This document shows positions 27,702 to 35,580 of a stretch of DNA of 53,987 bases, piece after piece. The stretch comes from VRUE01 sp035698885 (lineage in GTDB: Bacteria; Actinomycetota; Thermoleophilia; Solirubrobacterales; 70-9), in contig DASSBJ010000004.1 of NCBI GenBank assembly GCA_035698885.1, forward strand, positions 1-53,987, in the 5' to 3' direction. How positions within the stretch are numbered: the first letter of the stretch is position 1; each line of letters opens with the position of its first letter. The notes below the pieces were generated by a model. It was not told where the DNA came from. It worked only from the letters and a program-made list of their open reading frames with translations, and did not search any database. The translations under genes and the position numbers were made by a program.

Positions 27702-30578
27702 ATGCTTGCTCTCGCCGAGCCCCAGGAGCGGGCGATCCGCCACCGCGCCGGCTCGCTGCTGCTGATCGGCGAAGCCGGGACCGGCAAGAGCGAGGTGCTC
27801 GCCCGCCGCTTCGCCGGCCTGGTCGAGGAGGGGACCCGACCCGAGCGGATCCTCCTCCTCGCGACCACCCGTGCAACCGCCGCCCATCTGCGCGGCCGCG
27901 TCGAGCAGCTGCTCGACCGGCCGCTCGAAGAGCTCTGGATCGGCACCTGGGAGACGCTCGGCGAGCGACTGCTGCGCGACCACGCGACGGCCGCGGGGCT
28001 CGACCCGATGTTCGGCGTGCTCGGCCGGGCCGAGCGCCTCGCCCTGCTGCTCGACCGGATCGAAGAGCTGCCCCTGCGCCACCAGCAGATCCGCGGCAAC
28101 CCCGCCGGCCTGCTGGCCCGGCTGCTGGAGCAAATCGACGAGCTGAAGTCCGGCGCCGAGCCCGCGGACCCCGACCTGGTCGAGCTCGCCGCCGCGCACG
28201 ACCGCATCCTCGCGAGCGCGTGCACCCTCGACCGCAACGACGTCTACCTGACCCTGGGCAAGCTGCTCGACGAGCGTCCCGAGGTCCGCGCCCAGCTGGC
28301 CCACCGCTTCGAACAAGTCATCGTGGACGAGCTGGAGGACGCAACGCCCGCGCAGCGGAGGGTCCTCTTGGAGCTATCGAGGGAGCACGGAAACCATGTG
28401 TACGCCGAAGAGGCCCCTCCGGCGGGTGGCGGAGGACAGGGGGGTGTTCGGTCGCCCCAGACCGCTGACACCCCCCTGTCCTCCGACAGGACCCGCCGGC
28501 CGCAAACCATCGTCCTTTCCCATGTTTTCCGCGACCCCCCCATGCGCTTCTGGCGCTGCGGCAACGAGCGAGCGCAGGCTCAAGCTGTCGCACGCGAAGC
28601 AGAGCACCTGATCGCGGGAGGGGCCGCGCCGGAGGAGATCTGCGTGCTGGTGGAGGGCCAGGAGCAAGGTGGGCCGATCGCCGCGGCGATGGAGGAGCGT
28701 GGGATCCCCTTCCACATGTCGGGGCCGGCGGCGTTGTTCCAACGGCCAGAGGTCCGCGACGCGATTGCGTGGCTGAGGGTCCTGGCCGATCCCGCCGATT
28801 CCGCCGCTGCGGCCCGGGCGCTCACGCGACCCCCGGTCGAGCTGCGCTCCGCCGACCTGGCTCGCCTGACGACGATCGCGAGACGCCGCAAGCTCGACAT
28901 CGTCTCGGCCTGTGAAGCCGCCCTTGAGAGCCCGCAGATCTCTCCTGAGGCGAGAGAGCGGATTCAGGCTTTCCTCAAGCTGTACAGCACCGCCTCGGCC
29001 GTAATCGAGGAACGTCGCGCCGACGTCTTCGTCAGACGCCTGATCGAGGCGGTCGGGCTGCGTCGCCAACGCTTGTTCGCCGCCCAGCCCGAGGTCGCAG
29101 AGCGGCTGCTGGGACTTTCGCGCCTCGCCGACCTCGCGGCAGCTTGGGCTCGGCGCGAACCGAATGGCTCAACCCGGGATTTCGTCCGCCACCTGACCGC
29201 TGTGGCCGATGCCGGGGTCGAACCCACCGGCCTCAGCGACCCCCCCGCCCGGAACGCCGTGCAGGGACTTACGCGCGGGGCGGTCAAGGGCCGCGAGTTC
29301 GACCATGTCTTCGTTCTCGGAATGGAGCGCGCCGCCGGGTTCGAGCGGATCGGGCGCCCGGCGCGCGAAGGGCTCGTCCTCTCGCGGGTCGAGAGCCATG
29401 AGTCCCGCCCCTCGATCCCCTACGCCGCGGCCCTCGCCGGCGCGGAGGCCGAGGAGGAGGCGCACGAGGAGGAGCTCTTCGGCCCGGCCGAGGGCCTGCA
29501 CGCGACCTACCGGATGCTGCGCGAGGAGATCCTCGAGGCCTCGTGGAAGGCCGGCCGCGACCTCTCCGAGCCGCGCCTCGACACGGCGATCGACGTCAAC
29601 CGGGCGATCGCCCGCTACCTCGAGCTGCTGAAGCTGGCGGCGCTCGCCCAGCGGCCCGGAGAGGAGCCGACCGCGGAGGCGATCGAGGCGGTCAACGGCC
29701 TGCTGCGCCAGGTCGCCACCCCCGAGCAGCAGACCGAGCTCGACGCCTCCCCGCTCGACTCCTACCTGCTCGGCTCCGAGCGCGAGCGCGAGGGGCGGCG
29801 GCGGCTGATCGCCGCCCGCCACGAGCCCTCCCTGGAGCAGTTCCTGCCGCGCCGAGGCGACGGCGCGCTCAGCCTCTCGGCCTCCGACCTCGACCTCTAC
29901 CTGACCTGTCCGCTGAAGTACAAGTTCGCCCGCGTCTTCGGGATCCCGCAGGAGCCGACGATCAACCAGCGCTTCGGCATCCTGATCCACAACGTGCTCG
30001 AACGCTTCCACAAGGAGGACTCCGACGAAGGCCTGCCGCGGCTGATGGACCTGTTCGAGTCGGGCTGGCGGCGCACCGGCTTCGGCGCCGGCGACGACGA
30101 GCTGCAGTTCCGCGACCGGGCGCGCGAGGCGATGCGCCTCTACTGGGAGCGCGAGAGCGAGTCCGAGGGCGAGCCGGTCTGGCTGGAGCGCAAGTTCGAC
30201 ATCCGGATCGGCGAGCACCACGTGCGCGGCCGCGTCGACCGCGTCGACCGGCTGCCGGGCGGCGACCACGAGCTGATCGACTACAAGACCGGCGAGCGCA
30301 AGAGCGAGGCCGACCTGGAGAGCGACCTGCAGCTGGCGCTCTACCGGCTCGCCGCCCGCGAGGCCTGGGAGCTGGAAGCGAACACCGGCAGCTACTACTA
30401 CGTGCTCGACGCCGAGAAGGTCGCGGCGCCGGTCCGCCCCGACGACGCAGAGCGGGTCGAGCGCACCGTCTTCGAGGTCGGCGAGGGGGTGCTCGGCCAG
30501 GACTTCGAGCCGCGCCCCTCGCCCACGGTCTGCGGCTGGTGCGACTACAAGCTGATCTGCCCCGCGGCAGAGAGCTGA
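27702..30578 (+). CDS. UvrD/AdnA-like superfamily 1 helicase-nuclease with Fe-S PD-(D/E)XK domain, partly degenerate motor
   Basis: 958 residues. Walker A is GEAGTGKSEVL (near 22-32); motif II reads VIVDELEDATPAQ instead of the common DEFQD; motif V reads KGREFDHVFVLGM. I cannot find motif III (GDxxQ) or a clear motif VI (TRA-type arginine). The C-terminal RecB/AddB-type nuclease has DLYLTCPLKYKFARVFGIPQ, GRVDRVDRLPG, ELIDYKTGE and an Fe-S cysteine set ending CGWCDYKLICP. Role: DNA end processing or repair, probably with a motor partner as in AdnAB (inference). A palindromic element (28419-28499) is translated within it, near where motif III should be. Confidence 0.8.
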   Translation: MLALAEPQERAIRHRAGSLLLIGEAGTGKSEVLARRFAGLVEEGTRPERILLLATTRATAAHLRGRVEQLLDRPLEELWIGTWETLGERLLRDHATAAGLDPMFGVLGRAERLALLLDRIEELPLRHQQIRGNPAGLLARLLEQIDELKSGAEPADPDLVELAAAHDRILASACTLDRNDVYLTLGKLLDERPEVRAQLAHRFEQVIVDELEDATPAQRRVLLELSREHGNHVYAEEAPPAGGGGQGGVRSPQTADTPLSSDRTRRPQTIVLSHVFRDPPMRFWRCGNERAQAQAVAREAEHLIAGGAAPEEICVLVEGQEQGGPIAAAMEERGIPFHMSGPAALFQRPEVRDAIAWLRVLADPADSAAAARALTRPPVELRSADLARLTTIARRRKLDIVSACEAALESPQISPEARERIQAFLKLYSTASAVIEERRADVFVRRLIEAVGLRRQRLFAAQPEVAERLLGLSRLADLAAAWARREPNGSTRDFVRHLTAVADAGVEPTGLSDPPARNAVQGLTRGAVKGREFDHVFVLGMERAAGFERIGRPAREGLVLSRVESHESRPSIPYAAALAGAEAEEEAHEEELFGPAEGLHATYRMLREEILEASWKAGRDLSEPRLDTAIDVNRAIARYLELLKLAALAQRPGEEPTAEAIEAVNGLLRQVATPEQQTELDASPLDSYLLGSEREREGRRRLIAARHEPSLEQFLPRRGDGALSLSASDLDLYLTCPLKYKFARVFGIPQEPTINQRFGILIHNVLERFHKEDSDEGLPRLMDLFESGWRRTGFGAGDDELQFRDRAREAMRLYWERESESEGEPVWLERKFDIRIGEHHVRGRVDRVDRLPGGDHELIDYKTGERKSEADLESDLQLALYRLAAREAWELEANTGSYYYVLDAEKVAAPVRPDDAERVERTVFEVGEGVLGQDFEPRPSPTVCGWCDYKLICPAAES
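28419..28499. repeat. Palindromic element P1, copy B, inside the helicase-nuclease gene
   Basis: 81 bp (27 codons), the inverted counterpart of 2895-2973. Arms: CCGGCGGGT/ACCCGCCGG, GGAGGACAGGGGGGT paired with CCCCCCTGTCCTCC, and CGGTC/GACCG around GCCCCA. Compared with copy A the differences come in pairs that keep base pairing (GG/CC to AC/GT in the middle stem, A-T to T-A in the inner stem, one extra G/C pair in the outer stem). It is read in frame as a Gly/Gln/Ser/Thr-rich segment. Confidence 0.86.
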
Positions 30579-30599
30579 GACGGCTGCAAAACCGGCGCC

Positions 30600-31466
30600 T
30601 CAGTCTCCCTGCTGGCGCAAGAAATTTTGGAACTCTCTGGCGATCGTGTCAGCAGATGGAAGGTCGTCCTCCTCCGACCCAAGCTGCTCGACCTGCTCGG
30701 CCTCGATCCGCTCGACCAGTTCGGCGATCTCGGGGTTGGCGGCGACGGCGCGGCCGATCTGCTCCTCGTAGCTCGCCGTTTCCTCCTCCAGCTCGGTCGC
30801 GTCGACGGCGATCCCGGTCAGCCCCTCGAGCCGGCGCAGCAGCGCCAGCGCCGCCTTCGGGTTGGGGACCGCGGCGACGTAGTGGGGCACGGCCGCCCAC
30901 AGCGAGGCCGAGGTCATGCCGAGCTGGCGGCAGCAGTCGTGGACGACGCCGACGATCCCGGTCGGGCCCTCGTAGTTGGAACGCTGCAGATCGAGCTCCT
31001 CGATCAGCTGCTCGTCGGAGGCGAGCCCGGTGATCGGCACCGGCAGGGTGTGGGAGACCTCGGCGACCAGGGCGCCCAGGGTGATCACCATCTCGGCCCC
31101 GAGCGCGTCGGCGGCCGTCGCCACCGCCTCCGAGAAGGTGCGCCAGCGCAGGTTGGGCTCGGTGCCGTCGAAGAGCACGAGGTCGCGCTCGGCGCCGGGG
31201 ACGCGGACGGCGACCAGCTCGTTCTGCGGCCACTCGATGCTGCGCGCCTGGCCCTCGGAGAGGACGATCGTCGGCCGGGTCGCCTGGAAGTCGAAGTACT
31301 CCTCCGGGTCGATCTCGGCGACGAGCTGCGGGTCGAAGGCCTCGGCGACCGCCCCCAGGGCGGCGGAGGCGGAGCCGGCCGCGTCGTTCCAGCCGCGGAA
31401 GGCGCAGACGAGGATCGGCGAGCGCAGCTGCGGCACGTCGCCGTGCCAGGTGAGGGATGAGTCCAC
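30600..31466 (-). CDS. PAC2 family protein
   Basis: 288 residues from a GTG at 31466. The PAC2 core is visible: LVCAFRGWNDAAGSAS at the N-terminus, then TLGALVAEVSHTLPVPITGL and an alpha-helical acidic C-terminus (EEQIGRAVAANPEIAELVER). PAC2 proteins resemble proteasome-assembly chaperones; in actinobacteria their role is not settled. It is 32 bp after the second TauE-like gene on the same strand. The C-terminal helix is rich in Glu and may mediate oligomerisation. Confidence 0.85.
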   Translation of the reverse strand: MDSSLTWHGDVPQLRSPILVCAFRGWNDAAGSASAALGAVAEAFDPQLVAEIDPEEYFDFQATRPTIVLSEGQARSIEWPQNELVAVRVPGAERDLVLFDGTEPNLRWRTFSEAVATAADALGAEMVITLGALVAEVSHTLPVPITGLASDEQLIEELDLQRSNYEGPTGIVGVVHDCCRQLGMTSASLWAAVPHYVAAVPNPKAALALLRRLEGLTGIAVDATELEEETASYEEQIGRAVAANPEIAELVERIEAEQVEQLGSEEDDLPSADTIAREFQNFLRQQGD

Positions 31467-31498
31467 GCTTTGAGCGTAGCGCCCTCGCCACCCCCTTC

Positions 31499-31870
31499 TC
31501 AGGCCTGAGGCGAGAGAGCCCTCTTCACCAGGCCGTAGGCGATGAAGAGGACCAGCGCGGCGAAGGAGAGTTCGAGCGCGCGCTCGGGAACCGCATTGGC
31601 GACGACGACTCCGATCAGCACGCCGAGCGGCGAGAGCACGCCGATGACGACGGCGTCGCGCAGCCGCAGGTTGCCGTAGGAGTTCTGCCGGGCGGCGCCG
31701 ACGAGCGCGACGACGCCGATGATCAGCAGCGAGGTCGACTCCCCCTCGACCTGGCTGAGGCCGAGGAAGACGGTCAGCGCCGGCACGAAGAGCACGCCGC
31801 CGCCGACGCCGACCAGGCCGCCGGCGAGGCCGCCGGCGACCGCAAGCAGCGCCGCGAGCACCTCGTTCAC
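31499..31870 (-). CDS. Half-size TauE/SafE-like membrane protein (b)
   Basis: 123 residues with about four hydrophobic helices. The GLVGVGGGVLFVPAL motif near residue 18 is the glycine-rich repeat of TauE/SafE (sulfite/organosulfur anion exporter) proteins. Full family members are about 250 residues with two such repeats; this has one. It begins 16 bp after a second half-size gene, so the two may assemble as a heterodimer equivalent to a full transporter (inference). Substrate unknown. Confidence 0.75.
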   Translation of the reverse strand: MNEVLAALLAVAGGLAGGLVGVGGGVLFVPALTVFLGLSQVEGESTSLLIIGVVALVGAARQNSYGNLRLRDAVVIGVLSPLGVLIGVVVANAVPERALELSFAALVLFIAYGLVKRALSPQA

Positions 31871-31886
31871 GGTCGGCCCCGGCTCG

Positions 31887-32261
31887 TCACTTGACTATCA
31901 GCTCGATCGCGACGGCCACCAGCAGGGCGGCGAAGAGCAGCGAGACGGCACGCTGCGAGATGCGCTGCTGGATCGCGGTGCCGGCGAGGACGCCGAGCAC
32001 GGCCGGAATCGCCAGCAGCAGGCCGGTGGCGAGGTGGACGTTGCCGTAGAGGCCGCCCTGGGCGAGCGTGCCGAGCAGGCCGATCAGGACGATCGCCCCG
32101 AGGCTGGTGCCGGTGGCGAGGCGCTCGCCGTAGCCGAGCCAGAAGATCAGCAGCGGCACGATCACGGTGCCGCCGCCGACGCCGAAGAGGCCGCTGAAGA
32201 CGCCCGCCAGGGTGCCGATCGCGGCGAGCTTCAGCGTCTGGTCGCGGTTCGCGGTCGCCAT
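31887..32261 (-). CDS. Half-size TauE/SafE-like membrane protein (a)
   Basis: 124 residues, four helices, with the TauE repeat motif GLFGVGGGTVIVPLL near residue 27 and the second signature GTSLGAIVLIGLLGTLA. It is a homologue of its neighbour rather than the other fragment of one broken gene, because each carries the N-terminal-type repeat and its own start. ATG 32261 lies 18 bp from the divergent trehalose-phosphatase GTG. Confidence 0.75.
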   Translation of the reverse strand: MATANRDQTLKLAAIGTLAGVFSGLFGVGGGTVIVPLLIFWLGYGERLATGTSLGAIVLIGLLGTLAQGGLYGNVHLATGLLLAIPAVLGVLAGTAIQQRISQRAVSLLFAALLVAVAIELIVK

Positions 32262-32279
32262 CGCGCGATACTAGTTCGC

Positions 32280-33140
32280 GTGTCTCCCGAATCAGGCAGA
32301 GGCGGGGGCGCGGCGGAGCTCGGCCCGCTGGCGCCTTGGCGCGACGATCCGTCGAGCAGCGCAATCCTCACCGACGTCGACGGCACTTTGGCGCCGATCG
32401 TCGCCAGGCCCGAGGAAGCCGCGGTGCCGGCGCGGGCGAGCGAGGCGCTGCGCCGGCTGAGCGGGCGCTACGGCCTGGTCGGCTGCGTCTCCGGCCGGCG
32501 GGCGGAGGAGGCGCGGCGGCTGGTCGGCATCGAGGACATCGCCTACGCCGGCAACCATGGGCTCGAGCTGCTGCTGCCGGGCGAGCGGCAGCCGCGCTTC
32601 GACCCGGCGCTGGCGGGGCGCGAGGGCGACGCCGCCGGGTTCCTCGCCGAGCTGGGGCCGCAGGCGCTCGCCGAGGCCGGCCTGCGGCTCGAGGACAAGG
32701 GCCCGATCCAGGCGCTGCACTGGCGCGGCGCCGAGGACGACCGCGCGGCGGAGGCGCAGGCGCACGAGATCGGCACCGCCGCGGGACGGGCCGGGCTGGA
32801 GCTGCGCTGGGGGCGCAAGGTGCTGGAGCTGCGGCCGCCCGGCGGCGGCGGCAAGGACGCGGCGGTGGCGGCGCTGCTAACGGCCCCACCCGCCGCGCGG
32901 TCGGGCTTTGAGCCGGATAGCGGCTCAAACCTCGACCGCGCGGTCTACGCCGGCGACGACCGGACCGACCTCGACGCCTTCCGGCGGCTGCGCGAGCTGC
33001 AGCGAGACGGCGAGCTCGAGACGGCCGTCTGCGTCGGCGTCGCCTCCGACGAGGGCCCGGCGGAGATCGCCGAGGAGGCCGACCTGACCGTCGAGGGGCC
33101 GTCGGGCTGGCTGGCGCTGCTGGAGGCGCTGGCGGAGTAG
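32280..33140 (+). CDS. otsB: Trehalose-6-phosphate phosphatase-like HAD enzyme
   Basis: 286 residues from a GTG at 32280. HAD motif I is LTDVDGTLAPIV, motif II region LVGCVSGRR, the TPP signature YAGNHGLELL, motif III KVLELRPPGGGGKDAA and motif IV YAGDDRTDLDAF. It removes phosphate from trehalose-6-phosphate, giving trehalose. The region between motif III and IV carries extra residues (PPAARSGFEPDSGSNLD) encoded by a palindromic element at 32894-32942. No trehalose-phosphate synthase lies in the window. Confidence 0.85.
   Translation: MSPESGRGGGAAELGPLAPWRDDPSSSAILTDVDGTLAPIVARPEEAAVPARASEALRRLSGRYGLVGCVSGRRAEEARRLVGIEDIAYAGNHGLELLLPGERQPRFDPALAGREGDAAGFLAELGPQALAEAGLRLEDKGPIQALHWRGAEDDRAAEAQAHEIGTAAGRAGLELRWGRKVLELRPPGGGGKDAAVAALLTAPPAARSGFEPDSGSNLDRAVYAGDDRTDLDAFRRLRELQRDGELETAVCVGVASDEGPAEIAEEADLTVEGPSGWLALLEALAE
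32894..32942. repeat. Palindromic element P2 inside the trehalose-phosphatase gene
   Basis: CGCGCGGTCG (32894-32903) pairs with CGACCGCGCG (32933-32942); the inner TTTGAGCCG/CGGCTCAAA closes a GATAG loop. The core CCGGATAGCG is identical to the intergenic copy at 22922-22964. A paired change G-C to T-A distinguishes the outer stems. The element is read through in frame. Confidence 0.83.
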
Positions 33141-33149
33141 AAAGGCCCG

Positions 33150-33662
33150 ATGCCCTACACCGACCTGCTGCGGATCACCGTCTTCCTCACCGGCGCCGAG
33201 GCGACCGCGCTGGGGGCGATCGCGGCGCTCGCCGCGGGCCGCGACGGCGACACGAGGACCGTCTACGTCGCCGCCGTCTGGTGGCTGATCTCGCTCCTGC
33301 TCGGCGCCTGGCTGGGCCGCCCGGCGCGGGCCGCCGACGGCGTCCGCGACGCGCTCGCCCGCGCCCGCACGGCGACCTCGCTCCCCCAGGAGTCCCCGGG
33401 CCGGGTCGCGGCGATCCGCCTCTGGCCGATCGGCCTCACGGCCCTCGCCGCCGGCGTCCTCGGCGTCGTCTACCCCGGCGTGGCGGCGATCGGCGCCGGC
33501 TACGCCCTGCTCGTCGCCCTCACCATGCGCACCCGCGAGGCCGCCGTCCTCGGCATCGAGCACCGCGACGGCGTCAAGTTCTACGTCGTCCCCAACTCGG
33601 CTTTAAAGCCGATCGAGCTCGTGCGCACGCCGGGCCTGCGCAGCGACCGACTACACGCATAA
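33150..33662 (+). CDS. Hypothetical membrane protein
   Basis: 170 residues with four likely membrane helices (ITVFLTGAEATALGAIAALA; VYVAAVWWLISLLLGAWLG; LWPIGLTALAAGVLGVVYPG; VAAIGAGYALLVALTM) and a polar C-terminal tail (HRDGVKFYVVPNSALKPIEL). It starts 9 bp after otsB and is probably co-transcribed. I recognise no family; no catalytic motif is visible. Confidence 0.7.
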   Translation: MPYTDLLRITVFLTGAEATALGAIAALAAGRDGDTRTVYVAAVWWLISLLLGAWLGRPARAADGVRDALARARTATSLPQESPGRVAAIRLWPIGLTALAAGVLGVVYPGVAAIGAGYALLVALTMRTREAAVLGIEHRDGVKFYVVPNSALKPIELVRTPGLRSDRLHA

Positions 33663-33663
33663 A

Positions 33664-33744
33664 CCGCCGCCTCCTCCGCTTCGCGTCCGGGGGCGGCGGC
33701 TAGGCGCCATATCGGCGCCGCTCGCGAGGAATCAGACTGTGACG
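33664..33744. terminator. Stem-loops between convergent genes
   Basis: Between the membrane protein and PolX there are three dyads: CCGCCGCC/GGGCGGCGG (33664-33700), GGCGCC-ATATC-GGCGCC (about 33704-33720) and AATCAG/CTGATT (about 33729-33755). No strong U-tract, but the position suits bidirectional termination. Confidence 0.4.
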
Positions 33745-33752
33745 CTCGCTGA

Positions 33753-35483
33753 TTAATTCTTCAGCAGTGACTTGAAGTGGCGCCAGTCGCGCGTATTTGC
33801 GATGTCCGCAGGGGTCAGCCAGGCGCGGCGGGCGGTGGCTACCGCGTAGGCCATGTTGTCGAGCGTGTCGACGCCGTGCGCGTCGGTGTTGAGGACGATC
33901 GTCGCGCCGGCTTCGCGGGCGAGGCGGGCGTGGTGCTCGGAGAGGTCGCGGCGGTTGGGGTTGCCGTTGATCTCGAGCATCGTGCCGGTGCGCGCCGCCG
34001 CCTCGGCGACCGCCTCGACGTCTATCCCGTAGGGCTCGCGGCGGCCGATCAGGCGCCCGGTGAGATGGCCGATGCAGTCGACGTTCGGGTTCTCGATCGC
34101 CGCGAGCACCCGCTCGGTCATCGCCCGCGGGGAGACCGAGAACGAGGTGTGGACGCTGGCAACGACCCAGTCGAGCGCCGCGACCAGGTCGTCCGGATAG
34201 TCGAGCGTGCCGTCGAGGCCGATGTTGATCTCCGAGCCGGCGAGCAGGCGGAAGCCGTGCCGGCCCCTGTTCCACTCGCGCACTTCCTCGATCCGCTGCC
34301 AGAGGCGCTCGGCGGTGACGTGGTCGCCGAAGCCGTGGCTGGCCGAGTGGTCGGTGATCGCCATGTAGGCGTAGCCGCGCGCCCGCCCCGCTTCGGCCAT
34401 CTCCGCCAGCGTGTTGCGCCCGTCGGAGAGCGTCGTGTGCGCGTGCAGGTCTCCGCGCACGTCCCCGAGCGAGACGAGCTCCAACAGCTCGCCCTCGCGC
34501 GCCGCCTTCAGCTCGCCGCGACCCTCGCGCAGCTCGGGCTCGACGTAGGCGTAGCCGAGCCGCTCGTAGACCTCGGGCTCGCTCGCGCAGAGGGTCGCCT
34601 CGCCGCTCTCGGTTTCGACGATCCCGTGCTCGGAGACGGAGAGGCCGCGCGCCACCGCCTCTTCGCGCAGCTGCACGTTGTGCGCCTGGGAGCCCGTGAA
34701 GTGCTGCAGCAGGTTGCCGAAGGCCTGCGGCGGGACGATCCGCAGGTCGACGCCGATCCCGTTGTGGGTCTGCGCCCGCAGGCCGTTGGGGCCGGGGTTG
34801 CCGGCGGCGGCGATCAGCTCGTGGCCGGCCAGGTGCTCGGCGAGCGCCAGCGGCTCCTCGGCGGTCGCGATCAGGTCGATGTCCTTGCAGGTCTCTGCCC
34901 AGCGCCGCACCGAACCCGCGACCTCGACCCGCCGCGCCGCGGGGTGCTCGCGCAGCGCCGTCGCCAGCTCCTCGGCGATCGGCCGCACCGCCGAGAGCAG
35001 CAGGCGGCCGGGCCCCTCGCCGGGCTCGCCGAGGCGCTCGAGCGAGGCGAGCACGTTCTCCTCCGCCTTCGGCCCGAGGCCCTTGACCTCGCGGACCCGT
35101 TCCGCCTGCGCCGCCGCCTTCAGGTCCTCGAGCGAGCGGACGCCGAGCTGCTCGAACAGCAGCCGCGCGGTCTTCGCACCCACTCCGGGGACGCGGGTCA
35201 CCTCGATCAGGGTCGGCGGGAACCTCGCCTTCAGCTTCACCGCGGCGGGGATCTCCCCCGTCTCCAAAAGCGCGTCGATCTTCTCCGCCAGCGTCTTGCC
35301 GACGCCGGGAACCTCGGTCGCCCGCCCCGCCGCCGCCAGCTCGGCCACCGAGACCGGGCTTTCGCGGATCGCCTTCGCCGCCCGCGAGTAGGCGAGCACC
35401 CGGTATTTGACCGCGCCGTCCAGCTCGTAGAGGACGCCGAGCTCTTCCAGCGCGGCGGCGATCTCGGCGTTCGTCATCGTCAT
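33753..35483 (-). CDS. polX: DNA polymerase X family with PHP exonuclease domain
   Basis: 576 residues. N-terminal helix-hairpin-helix repeats (ATEVPGVGKTLAEKIDALLE; RVPGVGAKTARLLFEQLG) are followed by the family X nucleotidyltransferase (VAGSVRRWAETCKDIDLIAT with the D-x-D pair) and a C-terminal PHP domain (GDLHAHTTLSDG, ITDHSASHGFG, VLNTDAHGVD). It is a gap-filling repair polymerase with a PHP-type 3'-5' exonuclease or phosphoesterase. ATG 35483 chosen; ATG 35477 and TTG 35492 are alternatives. Divergent from thioredoxin. Confidence 0.93.
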   Translation of the reverse strand: MTMTNAEIAAALEELGVLYELDGAVKYRVLAYSRAAKAIRESPVSVAELAAAGRATEVPGVGKTLAEKIDALLETGEIPAAVKLKARFPPTLIEVTRVPGVGAKTARLLFEQLGVRSLEDLKAAAQAERVREVKGLGPKAEENVLASLERLGEPGEGPGRLLLSAVRPIAEELATALREHPAARRVEVAGSVRRWAETCKDIDLIATAEEPLALAEHLAGHELIAAAGNPGPNGLRAQTHNGIGVDLRIVPPQAFGNLLQHFTGSQAHNVQLREEAVARGLSVSEHGIVETESGEATLCASEPEVYERLGYAYVEPELREGRGELKAAREGELLELVSLGDVRGDLHAHTTLSDGRNTLAEMAEAGRARGYAYMAITDHSASHGFGDHVTAERLWQRIEEVREWNRGRHGFRLLAGSEINIGLDGTLDYPDDLVAALDWVVASVHTSFSVSPRAMTERVLAAIENPNVDCIGHLTGRLIGRREPYGIDVEAVAEAAARTGTMLEINGNPNRRDLSEHHARLAREAGATIVLNTDAHGVDTLDNMAYAVATARRAWLTPADIANTRDWRHFKSLLKN

Positions 35484-35527
35484 ACTCGGCAAACATAGGG
35501 ATATGGGCGGGGGTTGCGACCCTCGCT

Positions 35528-35543
35528 ATACTTTCTGAAGTAT
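35528..35543. promoter_or_regulatory. Candidate operator ATACTT-N4-AAGTAT upstream of thioredoxin
   Basis: ATACTTTCTGAAGTAT is a perfect 6-4-6 palindrome lying 38 bases before the thioredoxin GTG, in the gap shared with polX. The pattern resembles TACTT-N-AAGTA operators of HxlR/YodB-type redox regulators (family knowledge, not tested here). A TATACT hexamer overlaps its left edge and may be a -10. Confidence 0.4.
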
Positions 35544-35580
35544 TGAGAGCTGAACCTCGACTCTTGGGAGACCGATACCA

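Noticed and set aside
31499..32261. Two TauE halves as a single frameshifted gene
   Set aside because: Each has its own start, a complete glycine-rich repeat of the same type and a separate stop; they look like paralogous halves.
34180..34200. GTCCGGATAG in polX as a third P2 core
   Set aside because: Only part of the core, with no flanking inverted arms.
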